Notes: generated from the letters alone by a model not told the origin. 36,827 nt of DNA from Aldersonia kunmingensis (GCF_001646865.1 NZ_LRRB01000175.1:1-36827), one strand, 5' to 3'. Numbered from the stretch's first letter, positions 24,388-32,879 are shown. Numbers and translations are program-made.

Positions 24388-24489
24388 ATGACCGTCTTTG
24401 TGGTTGCGCTGCGCCCATACACCTCCCCTTCACAAAGGAATCCCTCAAATGGTCGACTCCGACCTGCTCCACCGCTACGGCTTCGATGA
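24388..24489 (+). CDS. Possible 33-residue leader peptide overlapping rsgA
   Basis: An ATG at 24388 is preceded by AAGGGAG about 10 nt upstream. It opens a 33-codon frame that runs past the rsgA start (24449) in another frame and stops at TGA 24487-24489. The peptide begins MTVFVVALRPYTS and ends basic (PPLRLR-like). It could couple or damp translation of rsgA, but may be chance. Confidence 0.25.
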   Translation: MTVFVVALRPYTSPSQRNPSNGRLRPAPPLRLR

Positions 24490-25468
24490 CTCCGTAGCAG
24501 CACTGTTCACTGCCACCGAGCGCGCTGCCCGCGTCGTGCGGGTCGATCGTGGCGAATCCACCGTCGTTGCCGCTGACGGCGAACTCCGTGCCCGCTCCGG
24601 ACAACATGTGGTGTGCGCGGGCGACTGGGTCGCACTCGATGAGAACGGCGATATCGACCGAATCACCGAGCGTCGCAGCCTGATTCAACGTGCCACGGTG
24701 TCCGCGCGATCGGATGCACAACTACTCGCAGCGAATGTCGATACTGCGCTCATCGCCGTCCCACTCGATCGCGATCCGGCGCTCGGCGGTGTCGAGCGCT
24801 ACCTCGCGCTGATCTGGGAGGCAGGCTCGCAACCGGTGATCGTGGCAACGAAAGCCGATGCTGCCGAGGATCTTTCGAGTGCGCTCGCGCAGATCCACAG
24901 CGTGGCGATGGGCGTGCCTGTGCTATCGCTCAGCGCCGCCACCGGCGCCGGCATCGACGAGCTGATCGAGCTGCTGTCGGGGGCGGTCGCGGTGCTCGGT
25001 CCGTCGGGCGCTGGTAAATCGACGCTGGCGAACGCCCTGCTCGGCCGAAACCATTTGGCCACCAACGCGGTACGCGATGGCGACCACCGGGGCCGGCACA
25101 CCACGGTCGCGCGTGAGCTGGTGCCGCTGCCGTTCGGCGGCACCCTCATCGACACACCCGGCTTACGCAGCGTCGGGTTGTGGGATGCCGGTGCGGGACT
25201 CGAGCAGACCTTCGCCGACATTGAGGAGCTCGCACGCGGCTGCCGCTTCAGCGACTGCGCGCATGGCGGCGAACCGGGCTGTGCGGTGCAGCGCGCCGTC
25301 GATGCCGACGAGTTGCCCGAACGGAGGCTCGAGAGCTATCGCAAATTGACGCGGGAAAACGAATGGATGGCCGACCGAAGCGACGCGCGCAAGCAGGCCG
25401 AACGCACGCGCTCGGTCAAGGTGCAAAGCCGCGCGCTCCGGGCGATGTATCGCGAACGCGGTCACTAA
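24449..25468 (+). CDS. rsgA: Ribosome small-subunit-dependent GTPase RsgA
   Basis: A 339-residue circularly permuted GTPase that helps late 30S subunit assembly. The motif order is the permuted one: an OB-fold N-domain, then G4 as VATKAD (about 130), then G1 GPSGAGKST (about 183-191), then G3 DTPGLR (about 233). A C-terminal zinc knuckle follows with Cys-x-FSDC-x-H-x5-GC (about 264-278). The start at 24449 follows AAAGGAAT and gives MVDSDLLHRYG, as in relatives. In M. tuberculosis rsgA (Rv3228) sits near an SDR gene like the next one here, so this pair may be an old neighbourhood. Confidence 0.93.
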   Translation: MVDSDLLHRYGFDDSVAALFTATERAARVVRVDRGESTVVAADGELRARSGQHVVCAGDWVALDENGDIDRITERRSLIQRATVSARSDAQLLAANVDTALIAVPLDRDPALGGVERYLALIWEAGSQPVIVATKADAAEDLSSALAQIHSVAMGVPVLSLSAATGAGIDELIELLSGAVAVLGPSGAGKSTLANALLGRNHLATNAVRDGDHRGRHTTVARELVPLPFGGTLIDTPGLRSVGLWDAGAGLEQTFADIEELARGCRFSDCAHGGEPGCAVQRAVDADELPERRLESYRKLTRENEWMADRSDARKQAERTRSVKVQSRALRAMYRERGH

Positions 25469-25510
25469 CGGCGGACGAAGGTACACGCCTCGCGGAGCCC
25501 CTGTTCCACG

Positions 25511-25570
25511 GTGATCACGAACATATGGCCCCCAACGCACCCGATTTGGGGGCCATTTGCTCGTGATCAC
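25511..25570. terminator. 60-nt near-perfect hairpin between rsgA and the SDR gene
   Basis: Outer arms GTGATCACGA (25511-25520) and TCGTGATCAC (25561-25570) and inner arms ATGGCCCCCAA (25525-25535) and TTGGGGGCCAT (25546-25556) are exact reverse complements. Between them only two of four positions mismatch, so 23 of 25 positions pair around a 10-nt loop. It may terminate rsgA transcripts. No U-tract follows, and the outer arms are themselves palindromes (GTGATCAC), so another role is possible. Confidence 0.5.
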
Positions 25571-25643
25571 TGCGGATGGCGAGGTCTGCGCCCCTAGGAT
25601 TTGCGGGGACAACCACTCGCAGTACACCTCGAAGGGGAGTCCG

Positions 25644-26501
25644 ATGACCGCTGCCGCAGGCAAGCCTCTGGCCGGCAAGACCATGATCATGTCCGGCGGC
25701 AGCCGGGGAATCGGGTTGGAGATCGCGAAGCGGGCCGCCGCCGACGGCGCAAACATCACCCTCATCGCGAAGACCGACACCCCGCACCCGAAGCTTCCGG
25801 GCACGATCCACACCGCAGCCGAGGAACTCGAGGCGGCCGGCGGCACGGTGCTCAAGCACCTTGGCGACGTGCGGATCGACGAGTCCGTCGCCGAGGCCGT
25901 GCGCCTGACCGTGGAACGCTTCGGCGGTATCGACATCGTCGTCAACAACGCGAGCGCGATCGACCTCTCCCCGACCGACATGATCTCGATGAAGAAGTAC
26001 GACCTGATGCAGGACATCAACTGCCGTGGCAGCTTCCTGCTCTCGAAGCTCTCCATTCCTGCACTGCGCGACTCGGCGAACGCGGGCCGCAACCCGCACA
26101 TTCTCACGCTGTCGCCGCCGCTCAATCTCAACCCCCGTTGGGCCGGAACGGCACTGGCCTACACAATTGCCAAGTACGGCATGAGCCTGACGACGCTCGG
26201 CCTCGCCGAGGAGCTGAAATCCGATGGCATTGGCGTGAATTCGCTGTGGCCGCGGACCACGATCGCAACCGCGGCAGTACAGAACCTGCTCGGCGGCGAA
26301 GCGATGGTGGCCAACTCGCGCACCCCGGACATCTACGCCGACGCCGCGTACGCGGTGATCACGTCCCCGGCCGCCGAGACGACCGGGAACTTCTTCATCG
26401 ACGACGAGGTGCTCGCCGCGCACGGGGTGACCGACCTCGACAAGTACCGCGTGGTTCCGGGCGACGGCGAGTTGCAGCTCGACCTGTTCCTCGACGCCTG
26501 A
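25644..26501 (+). CDS. Short-chain dehydrogenase, HSDL2-like (Rv3224-like)
   Basis: A 285-residue classical-type SDR. It has the NAD(P) motif GGSRGIG (about 18-24), NNAS (101-104), a catalytic Ser near 157 (LTLSPP) and the YxxxK pair Tyr173/Lys177 (LAYTIAKYG). The LIAKTDTPHPKLPGT segment and SLWPRTTIATAAVQNL block are typical of the HSDL2 subgroup, whose substrate is not established. After the SDR core the C-terminus (VVPGDGELQLDLFLDA) is short, with no SCP2 domain. A GGGGAG site precedes the ATG. It ends 12 bp from the convergent GlfT2-like gene. Confidence 0.9.
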   Translation: MTAAAGKPLAGKTMIMSGGSRGIGLEIAKRAAADGANITLIAKTDTPHPKLPGTIHTAAEELEAAGGTVLKHLGDVRIDESVAEAVRLTVERFGGIDIVVNNASAIDLSPTDMISMKKYDLMQDINCRGSFLLSKLSIPALRDSANAGRNPHILTLSPPLNLNPRWAGTALAYTIAKYGMSLTTLGLAEELKSDGIGVNSLWPRTTIATAAVQNLLGGEAMVANSRTPDIYADAAYAVITSPAAETTGNFFIDDEVLAAHGVTDLDKYRVVPGDGELQLDLFLDA

Positions 26502-26513
26502 GTACCGGATTCG

Positions 26514-28409
26514 TCAGCGGTAGAGCCGGTCCCAATTCTCCCGGCTGGTGAGCTCCGGCATCGCCGCGCGGTACTCGCGCTGCAGTCGGGGCAACTCGCG
26601 CCGAAACCGGCGCAGCGTGCGCCGTGTCCGCAACAGCAGCGCACGCGCCTTTGCCTTGTCGCGCACGCGAATTCGCACACCGGACTGCGAGGCATCGGTG
26701 ACCACGACGTGGTCGAAGAGCGACACATGCCACCAGTGCGCGTCCTCGCGCGGGATCCCGACGATGCCGTGCTGAGTGCGGCCGAACCACTGGCCGATCG
26801 CCCGCTTGATCAGGATGGCCGTGAGCATGCTCGGCTCGCCACCGGCGCGGCGCACATGAATTTCGGCCGACGGCACTGCATCGCTCGTCGGCAAGTGCTT
26901 CACCGTCTCCGGGTAATCCGCGCGCGAGGACCTGATCGCCGCCAGTGCCGCCTGTCCCCCGTCGCGCAGAATCTGCGGTCCGGAAAGGAAGTCCTCGATG
27001 CCCTGCAGCGTCGTGTGCGCGAGGCCGTACTGCATGCCGACCAGGTACTCGGACAACTGCTGGAAGAACTGCTTGGACAACGCCTTTGCGTCCATCTCCG
27101 AATGCAGCGCGGCGACGATCAGCGAGTTGCGCGAGCTGAAGTAGCGCGCCCAGTCGTCGAAGTCCTTCCAGTAGAAGTCCGCGTGCCACACCGCCGCGTT
27201 CGGCAACGTGACGGTGACGAAGCCGGCCTCGCGGGCGCGGACGCCATACTCCACGTCGTCCCACTGGAAGAAGATCGGCAGTGGCAGACCAACTTTCGCG
27301 ATCACCTCGGCCGGGATGAGACACGTCCACCAGGCGTTGTAGCCGGCATCGACGCGACGCTCCTGGTTCTTCTTCAGCATCGAGGTGTTGCGGAGCGCCT
27401 TGGGCACCTTCTGCCCGTGCATCAGCTTGTGCAGGTGCACCTCTTCTGCGCCGACGTTGAGGTAGTCGGGGTTGAGCAGGAACAGCATCTGCGCGCCGAC
27501 CAGCGTCGGTGTCGAGGTGAGGTTCGCGAACGCGCTCAGCCGCAGCACCGTCTCCGGTTCGCACAGGATGTCGTCGTCCATGAGGATGACGTCGCAGTGC
27601 TCGTTGGCTGCTGAGATCTCGGCCATGCCGCGCGTGAAGCCGCCCGCGCCGCCGAGGTTGGGCTGGCGCAAGTAGCGCAGCTTGTCGCCGAGTTTGGCGG
27701 CGGTCTGGGTAAACAGCTCGCGGTCGCCGACAGCGTCGGTGCCCTGATCGACGACGTACACGCCGTCGATTCCGTGCAGCACTTCTTCGTCCGAGGCCAG
27801 CGCGGCGACGGTGTTCGCGCAGTCATCCGCGCGATTGAAGGTGCAGATCGCGATCGCGACCGGCCGCAGCCGCTCGGGCGCGCCGACGGTCCACTGCAGT
27901 CGTTCGATGCCGAGCGCACCGCCGATCGCCTCGAACTCGAGCCACAGCGCGCCGCCGTCGATGAACATGTCCAGGCGCGCGTTCAGTGCCACCGTTCCGG
28001 ACTTGTCGGTCTGGGCGGTGTCGACGATCCGCCGGTGCCCGGCGATGTCCGAGGCAACCAGCCGCACCCGTGCGCGATCAGCGACGTCGAGGCTCACCGT
28101 CGCACGCACCTCCGCCACGTCGGTCCAGCGCTGCCAGTACGCGGCGGCGAACCGGCCGAAGTAGGTGTTGGTGTGCATGGTCGCACCCGCGGTGAGCCGC
28201 ACGGTGTGGCGGTCTCGGCGCGAATCGCCCTTGACCACCGCATACAGCTCCTCGCTGATCCGGTGTGAGGGCCCAGTGAAGATGCCGCGCGCGACGACGA
28301 GCCGGTCCGGCGCCGTGCGGTCGTGCAGCAGGCTGCTCGGTGCTACAGCTGCGTCAACAGCGGTGGTGAGCTCGATGGTGCTCGCGGCTTCGGACGCCGG
28401 CTGGTTCAT
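26514..28409 (-). CDS. GlfT2-family galactofuranosyltransferase (possible paralog)
   Basis: A 631-residue enzyme with the GlfT2 layout: an N-terminal beta-sandwich (about 1-180), a GT-A domain and a helical C-terminal domain. Key residues of GlfT2 are all present: the metal-binding DDD (278-280 in ILMDDDI), the paired Trp (360-361 in NAWWTC), the catalytic WDD (383-385 in QWDDVEYG) and the His of AVWHAD (409). GlfT2 polymerises galactan with alternating beta-1,5/1,6 links using UDP-Galf. The rest is clearly divergent from M. tuberculosis GlfT2, which lies beside glf, not beside GlfT1. It may be a second enzyme with a different acceptor. The start at 28409 was chosen over a longer frame without family similarity. 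It is divergent from the GT2 gene. Confidence 0.85.
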   Translation of the reverse strand: MNQPASEAASTIELTTAVDAAVAPSSLLHDRTAPDRLVVARGIFTGPSHRISEELYAVVKGDSRRDRHTVRLTAGATMHTNTYFGRFAAAYWQRWTDVAEVRATVSLDVADRARVRLVASDIAGHRRIVDTAQTDKSGTVALNARLDMFIDGGALWLEFEAIGGALGIERLQWTVGAPERLRPVAIAICTFNRADDCANTVAALASDEEVLHGIDGVYVVDQGTDAVGDRELFTQTAAKLGDKLRYLRQPNLGGAGGFTRGMAEISAANEHCDVILMDDDILCEPETVLRLSAFANLTSTPTLVGAQMLFLLNPDYLNVGAEEVHLHKLMHGQKVPKALRNTSMLKKNQERRVDAGYNAWWTCLIPAEVIAKVGLPLPIFFQWDDVEYGVRAREAGFVTVTLPNAAVWHADFYWKDFDDWARYFSSRNSLIVAALHSEMDAKALSKQFFQQLSEYLVGMQYGLAHTTLQGIEDFLSGPQILRDGGQAALAAIRSSRADYPETVKHLPTSDAVPSAEIHVRRAGGEPSMLTAILIKRAIGQWFGRTQHGIVGIPREDAHWWHVSLFDHVVVTDASQSGVRIRVRDKAKARALLLRTRRTLRRFRRELPRLQREYRAAMPELTSRENWDRLYR

Positions 28410-28618
28410 GGATCCCCGAAATCTTCTCGTCGTACGGTGGCTGCGCTGGCCGCCGCGAGGATACCAATCGAGCATGTCCGGCCTGGGTTCAGCAATTGAG
28501 CACGGCCGATCGTTATCGGCATGGGACGCGGTTGGGACACCGCGGTGCCGCGGCAGTCGAGGGATCTTGGGTAACCTCCCGATCGAATCCCTCCTGAGCG
28601 AAACGGACACCGATCGCC

Positions 28619-29569
28619 GTGCCGGACACCGACGAAATGCGCATCGTGGCGATAGTGCCCTGCCACAACGAGGAAGCCTCCGTTGCCAAGGTTGTCGGCG
28701 ACCTCAAGGACGCCGTTCCGGGCATCGTTGTTTACGTCTACGACAACCTGAGCACCGACAGGACGGTTGCGCGCGCCCTGGATGCGGGGGCGATCGTGCG
28801 GCACGAGAACGCCAAGGGCAAAGGCAACGTCGTGCGCCGCGCATTCGCCGATGTCGAGGCCGATATCTACCTGATGATCGACGGCGATGACACGTACGAA
28901 GCGACTGATGCACCACTGATGATCAAGACCCTGCTCGAAGGGCCGTACGACCATGTACTGGGTGTCCGGCGGCAGGATCCCGGCGCCACCGCTTACCGAA
29001 CCGGTCACGAGGCCGGCAACCGCATGCTCAACCGCACGGTCGGCCTGCTGTTCGGCGAGAACGTCACCGACATGCTCTCCGGATTCCGGGTCTTCTCCCG
29101 GCGCTTCGTGAAGAGCTTCCCCGCGATGTCACGACGGTTCGAGATCGAGACCGAATTGACGGTGCACGCGCTGCGGCTCCGTGTGCCGCAGACGTCGCTC
29201 GAGGTCGGCTTCCGTGACCGCCCGCCCGGCAGCACCAGCAAGCTGCGCACATTCCGCGACGGATTCGGGATTCTGGGACTGCTCGCGAACCTCGCCCGGC
29301 ACGAGCGTCCGGTCGCTTTCTACGGCGTGATCGGCGTGCTGAGCTGGGTCGTGGCGGTCGGACTGTCCGTCCCGATCTTGATCGAGTACTGGGACACCGG
29401 GCTCGTGCCGCGCTTCCCCACGTTGTTCCTCGCGTTCACGCTGCTGCTCGTCGGCTGCCTGATGTGGACCGCCGGACTCATCCTGGACGGTATCCGGCGC
29501 TCCCGGCACGAGAATTCGCGGCTTGCCTACCTGCACAACCTGGCGCTGCGCCGCGCGGACCAGCCGTGA
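28619..29569 (+). CDS. Membrane-anchored GT2 glycosyltransferase (DPM1/GtrB-like)
   Basis: A 316-residue protein. The GT-A domain starts VAIVPCHNEEASVAKVV and carries DGDDTYE (about 88-94) for metal and nucleotide-sugar binding, then MLSGFRVFSRRFVK and ETELTVHA motifs of polyprenyl-phosphate glycosyltransferases. Two C-terminal membrane helices (about 234-254 and 265-288) follow, then a basic tail. Enzymes of this type load a sugar on polyprenyl phosphate for later transfer outside by a GT-C protein. The next gene is such a membrane protein, 25 bp on. The sugar is unknown. The start is GTG at 28619, or ATG at 28637; ribosome sites are weak for both. Confidence 0.88.
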   Translation: MPDTDEMRIVAIVPCHNEEASVAKVVGDLKDAVPGIVVYVYDNLSTDRTVARALDAGAIVRHENAKGKGNVVRRAFADVEADIYLMIDGDDTYEATDAPLMIKTLLEGPYDHVLGVRRQDPGATAYRTGHEAGNRMLNRTVGLLFGENVTDMLSGFRVFSRRFVKSFPAMSRRFEIETELTVHALRLRVPQTSLEVGFRDRPPGSTSKLRTFRDGFGILGLLANLARHERPVAFYGVIGVLSWVVAVGLSVPILIEYWDTGLVPRFPTLFLAFTLLLVGCLMWTAGLILDGIRRSRHENSRLAYLHNLALRRADQP

Positions 29570-29594
29570 GCGACTGCGACGGTCCGGGCGCACG

Positions 29595-31118
29595 GTGACC
29601 ACCACCAGTACCGACGTGCCGGCATCCCTCGGTCCGAACGAGCCACCGGAGCCGGCACAGCCGGAGCGCGCCCGTTCACGATTCGCCGCCGTGTTCCTGC
29701 GGGTGGGTCCCGCATCGGTGATCGGCACGCTCCTCGCGGCGATCTTCGGTGTGACGTTCGCGGTGATTACTCCGCCGTTCTGGGGCCACGACGAGATCAC
29801 CCAGTTCGGCCGGGCGTACCAGGTCGCGCACGGCGGAATTCAGCCCCAGCAGATCTACGACAACCGCGGAGTGTCCTACGGCGGTGAGGTCCCGATCAGT
29901 GTGGACGCGCTGATGGGTTACGCGCTCGACGACTACACCAACTCGCCCGAGGAGCCGGCGCCCCTCGCGCAGAGCCCGCGCGGTTACGAGTTGCTGGAGA
30001 ACCAACCGGTGACCTCCGCCGAGCGGACGATCTGGTTCACCAACACCTCCGCCTACTCACCGCTGCCCTACCTGCCGGCTGCGGCCGGGATCCGGGTCGC
30101 GGAGCTGCTCGACCTGAACGTGGGCGGGCTGATGCTGGCGACCCGGCTCGCCGGCCTCGCGGTCTACCTCGCGCTCATCGCGTTCGCGCTGCGCGCGCTG
30201 CGCGGAAGCCGGGTGCAGTGGCTGGTGTGCGCGGTGGCACTGCTGCCGATCACGGTGTTCCAGGCGGGCACCGTCACCGCCGACACGATGACGAACGCGA
30301 TCGCGATCCTCGTCTCGGCGCTGCTGCTGAAGGGACTGTTCCTCGGCATGCCGCTCAATCGAGTCGAGACGGCGGCCCTGCTCACCGCCGCGGTGGCGCT
30401 GCCCCTGTGCAAACCGGCCTACGCGCTTCTGGCGATGGCAGTGCTCGTGGTGCCCGCCGAACGGATGGGGCTCAGCGGCTGGAAGCGGGTGCTGCCCTGG
30501 CTGTTTGCCGCGATCGGCGCCGCAGCCTTCGTGGCCTGGAACGCGATCTCCTCGCCGACAACCGAGGGCATGGGGTTGATGCGGCGGGAGTCGCAATGGC
30601 ATTCGGTGCGGCCCGGCGACCAACTGTCCGAGGTGCTCGGCGACCCGCTGCACTTCTCGAACGTGCTCGCGCAGAGTGTGCTGCGCCGTGACCAGGAATG
30701 GTTCGACGAGTTCTTCGGCGAACTCGGCTTCGGCTATGTGACTGTCCCAGCCACATCGATCGTGGCTTGCCTTATTGCGCTTGCGCTTGCGCTCGGTATC
30801 GCGGAGCGGTTCACCGCGTCACACCTGCGCACGGCAATAGTCGGTGCGGGCGTGGCCGTCACCACGGCAGCGATCTTCGGCACGCTGTATCTCGGGTTCA
30901 GCCCGGTCGGCTACTTCATCGTCGACGGAGTGCAGGGCCGGTACTTCGTTCCGTTGGCGATCGTCGCCTTCGCCGTGTTGCTGCGGTGGGTTCCGTTGCG
31001 GCTCAGCCGAGACGACGGCCGCACACCCGGGAAGGGTGCGGCCATCGCCATCGTTGCTGCGATCGTGATCGCGCTGGTTGCGGCGGTAGCGAAGTACTAC
31101 GTGCTGGTGTGGGGCTGA
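29595..31118 (+). CDS. DUF2142 polytopic membrane protein, likely GT-C-type
   Basis: About 507 residues with roughly ten hydrophobic helices. After the first helix come TPPFWGHDEITQFGRAYQ and, late in the protein, DGVQGRYFVPLAIVAF. These are the two marks of DUF2142 proteins (acidic HDE-type loop and QGRYF), which are related to GT-C glycosyltransferases using polyprenyl-phosphate sugars. A long outside loop lies after helix 1 with NNTSAYSPLPYLPAAAGIRV-like content. The GTG start at 29595 lies 25 bp after the GT2 stop, so the pair is one operon and likely one donor-transfer route for an envelope glycan. Its stop lies 3 bp from the convergent type VII gene. Confidence 0.82.
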   Translation: MTTTSTDVPASLGPNEPPEPAQPERARSRFAAVFLRVGPASVIGTLLAAIFGVTFAVITPPFWGHDEITQFGRAYQVAHGGIQPQQIYDNRGVSYGGEVPISVDALMGYALDDYTNSPEEPAPLAQSPRGYELLENQPVTSAERTIWFTNTSAYSPLPYLPAAAGIRVAELLDLNVGGLMLATRLAGLAVYLALIAFALRALRGSRVQWLVCAVALLPITVFQAGTVTADTMTNAIAILVSALLLKGLFLGMPLNRVETAALLTAAVALPLCKPAYALLAMAVLVVPAERMGLSGWKRVLPWLFAAIGAAAFVAWNAISSPTTEGMGLMRRESQWHSVRPGDQLSEVLGDPLHFSNVLAQSVLRRDQEWFDEFFGELGFGYVTVPATSIVACLIALALALGIAERFTASHLRTAIVGAGVAVTTAAIFGTLYLGFSPVGYFIVDGVQGRYFVPLAIVAFAVLLRWVPLRLSRDDGRTPGKGAAIAIVAAIVIALVAAVAKYYVLVWG

Positions 31119-31121
31119 CCG

Positions 31122-31967
31122 CTACTTACGTTCGCGCTCCGCCATGCCTTGCAGGAATCCGGTGACTCCGGCGTTGCCGGCACCCTCGAGGGAGGGTCCG
31201 TCGTCGCTCCAGGGCATCGAAGACGTTGCCACGTTGGACAATCCCTCGCCGATCCCAGCCGCGACCGAAGTCGCGAACTTCTTGGCCGCGTCATTGGCGA
31301 AGCGCTCGGCGACCTCGTCCCCGGCCGTGCCCGCTGCGCCACCGAACACCCCGGTGATCGCCGCGTCTGCGACCGTTGTGCCGAATTCGCCGAAATCGAC
31401 GCTCTTCCTGTCCCCCTTCACGATCTGCAGTTCCTGCGCGAATGCCTCGACCATGACGTCTTTGCCGACGTTGAGCAGGACCTCCTCGAGCATCTCGAGG
31501 ACCAGCTTGCGGATGATCATCCGGATCGTGATGACCGTCGCCGCTTCCGCGGCCGGGGCAGCCAAACTACTCAGGCCAAGCGTCAACGGCGCACTGGAGA
31601 GACTCACGACGAGCTCCGCCGCCAGAACTACCAGCGCGCCAATGATCGACAGTTTGGCGTGCTCGATCTTGGTTGCGCCCTCTTCGAGCTTGTCGCTGTT
31701 GCTTTCACATTGTTCGAGAAGGGTTTTCAGGTCCTTGTCGATTTCGCGCCAGCGCTGCGCCATCTGATCTGCGTTGGCACCCTGGATGTAGGAGAGCGAC
31801 CGCCGCGACGCATCGGCACCGTCCTCGATGAGTTCGCCAACCGTGCGGCCGGAAGCCAGCCAATCTTCGGCCAACCTGCGCATCGCGGTCTCGTCACCCT
31901 CCGGCCACTGCTCACCGAGCGCCTTGTCGGCGACCCAGCGAACCGATCCCGGGAGCTCTATCCCCAA
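31122..31967 (-). CDS. CpnT-N-like type VII secreted protein without a toxin domain
   Basis: A 281-residue protein. The start MGIELPGSVRWVADKALG with WPEGDETAMRRLAEDW is the N-terminal pattern of actinobacterial polymorphic toxins related to CpnT. A WXG-like helical hairpin comes first, then a hydrophobic Ala/Leu region (about 108-150), then an amphipathic IRMIIRKLVLEMLEEVLL segment and a Gly/Ala-rich linker. In full toxins a C-terminal enzyme domain follows; here the chain ends GFLQGMAERERK. The start codon is TTG at 31967, overlapping the end of the upstream gene by 10 bases, so translation is coupled. No immunity gene is recognised next to it. Confidence 0.78.
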   Translation of the reverse strand: MGIELPGSVRWVADKALGEQWPEGDETAMRRLAEDWLASGRTVGELIEDGADASRRSLSYIQGANADQMAQRWREIDKDLKTLLEQCESNSDKLEEGATKIEHAKLSIIGALVVLAAELVVSLSSAPLTLGLSSLAAPAAEAATVITIRMIIRKLVLEMLEEVLLNVGKDVMVEAFAQELQIVKGDRKSVDFGEFGTTVADAAITGVFGGAAGTAGDEVAERFANDAAKKFATSVAAGIGEGLSNVATSSMPWSDDGPSLEGAGNAGVTGFLQGMAERERK

Positions 31968-32293
31968 CGCTGGGGCCCGTCGATGCCCGAGAGTCCGTCC
32001 CGGAACCCTCGGTCGGTGGCGTCGTAGTTGTCCGCGTTGGCTCGGACGTTTCGCGCGACGTCGTCAACTCGGCGCGCTGCCCGGTCCAGAGCCGACATGG
32101 TTTCCCCCGCGGCGGATTCATATCCGTCGGCAAACGTCGACCCGGGTTCGTCACTCCCCCAACACGTTCCCTCGGCGTCGGTGCGTGCCTGCATACGCAG
32201 CTGGAGGCGATCCAGCTTGTGCCCGATGTCGTCGTAGCTGCGCGCAGACTCCCGGAACTCCCCGTACTGAACCCTGAGATTCTCGTTACTCAT
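31958..32293 (-). CDS. WXG/EspC-like type VII secretion substrate
   Basis: A 111-residue helical protein. Its two helices are joined by a CWGSDEPGSTFADGY turn, a WXG-like motif, and near the C-terminus ADNYDATDRG contains YxxxD, the type VII export signal. The mix fits EspC/WXG100-like partners that pair with a CpnT-like protein. It overlaps the YbaB-like gene by 4 bases (ATGA) and the CpnT-N-like gene by 10. The three are therefore one transcription and translation unit. Whether it is exported through a housekeeping ESX system elsewhere in the genome cannot be seen. Confidence 0.82.
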   Translation of the reverse strand: MSNENLRVQYGEFRESARSYDDIGHKLDRLQLRMQARTDAEGTCWGSDEPGSTFADGYESAAGETMSALDRAARRVDDVARNVRANADNYDATDRGFRDGLSGIDGPQRWG

Positions 32294-32850
32294 CGAAGAA
32301 TCGACCCTCCCCAGTCATCGTCATCTTGCACCACCGCCGGCCGCGCCAACTCCGGTGCGGGACGCGGCTCGTCGCGCAGGATCGGCGCGGCGATGTCCTC
32401 GTCGACCGGAACGGGTTCCGGCGTTTCCGCCTGCGGCTGAGGCGGATTCAGCAACTCTCTCAGACTCGGTGCACCGGGCACCAGATCGGACAGGTCGGGC
32501 ATGTCTCCGGCAATTTGCTGGATCGGGGCGATCGCCTCCTGCGCCAGCTGGGCGGCCTGGCGCGCGGCGGCCTGCGCCGCTTGGGCCATCGAGGCGCCCA
32601 ACCGATCGGGTCGAGTTCGCTTGAACGACTCCGGATCCAGGTGCACGTCGGTCGGGATACCTGCGGCGTTGACCGTGACCCGCACGAGCCCATCGGCAGA
32701 CCATGCCTGCGTACTGATGGTGGACACGCGTTCCGATGCCTCGACCATCTGTTGCTGCTGGTGCTCGAGCGCCGAAAGCATCGAATCGACCTGTTCGCGC
32801 AATGCATCGTTGCGCGAACGTAGTTCGCTCCGTTGAGCCGAATCCACCAC
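32290..32850 (-). CDS. YbaB/EbfC-like protein of a type VII cassette
   Basis: A 186-residue protein. Residues about 1-95 have the YbaB pattern: a coiled-coil helix (REQVDSMLSALEHQQQQMVEAS), strands LVRVTVNAAGIPTDVHLDP and a second helix. After that comes a long Ala/Gln helix (AQAAARQAAQLAQEAI) and an acidic, Pro-rich tail ending DDDDWGGSILR. YbaB proteins bind DNA; in ESX loci EspL-like relatives of this fold act as chaperones or stabilise partners. The start is GTG at 32850 with GAGAGGGG before it. A palindrome at 32864-32879 lies 14 bp upstream. Confidence 0.8.
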   Translation of the reverse strand: MVDSAQRSELRSRNDALREQVDSMLSALEHQQQQMVEASERVSTISTQAWSADGLVRVTVNAAGIPTDVHLDPESFKRTRPDRLGASMAQAAQAAARQAAQLAQEAIAPIQQIAGDMPDLSDLVPGAPSLRELLNPPQPQAETPEPVPVDEDIAAPILRDEPRPAPELARPAVVQDDDDWGGSILR

Positions 32851-32863
32851 TGCCCCTCTCGTC

Positions 32864-32879
32864 CGTCCTACTTAGGACG
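32864..32879. promoter_or_regulatory. Palindrome CGTCCTA-CT-TAGGACG before the type VII cassette
   Basis: 7-bp arms with a 2-nt spacer, followed by CAAGGCAGCG. The same arms recur at 15857-15875. It sits between the DUF3558 stop (32916) and the GTG of the YbaB-like gene (32850). It could be an operator of the cassette. Confidence 0.4.

Noticed and set aside
25515-26423. Minus-strand frame whose end resembles the end of a plus-strand frame (both GAICS)
   Set aside because: The likeness comes from the 60-nt palindrome at 25511-25570, read on both strands, not from related proteins.
31122-31967. Complete CpnT-type toxin
   Set aside because: The frame ends right after the linker region; no nuclease, NADase or other toxin domain can be seen.
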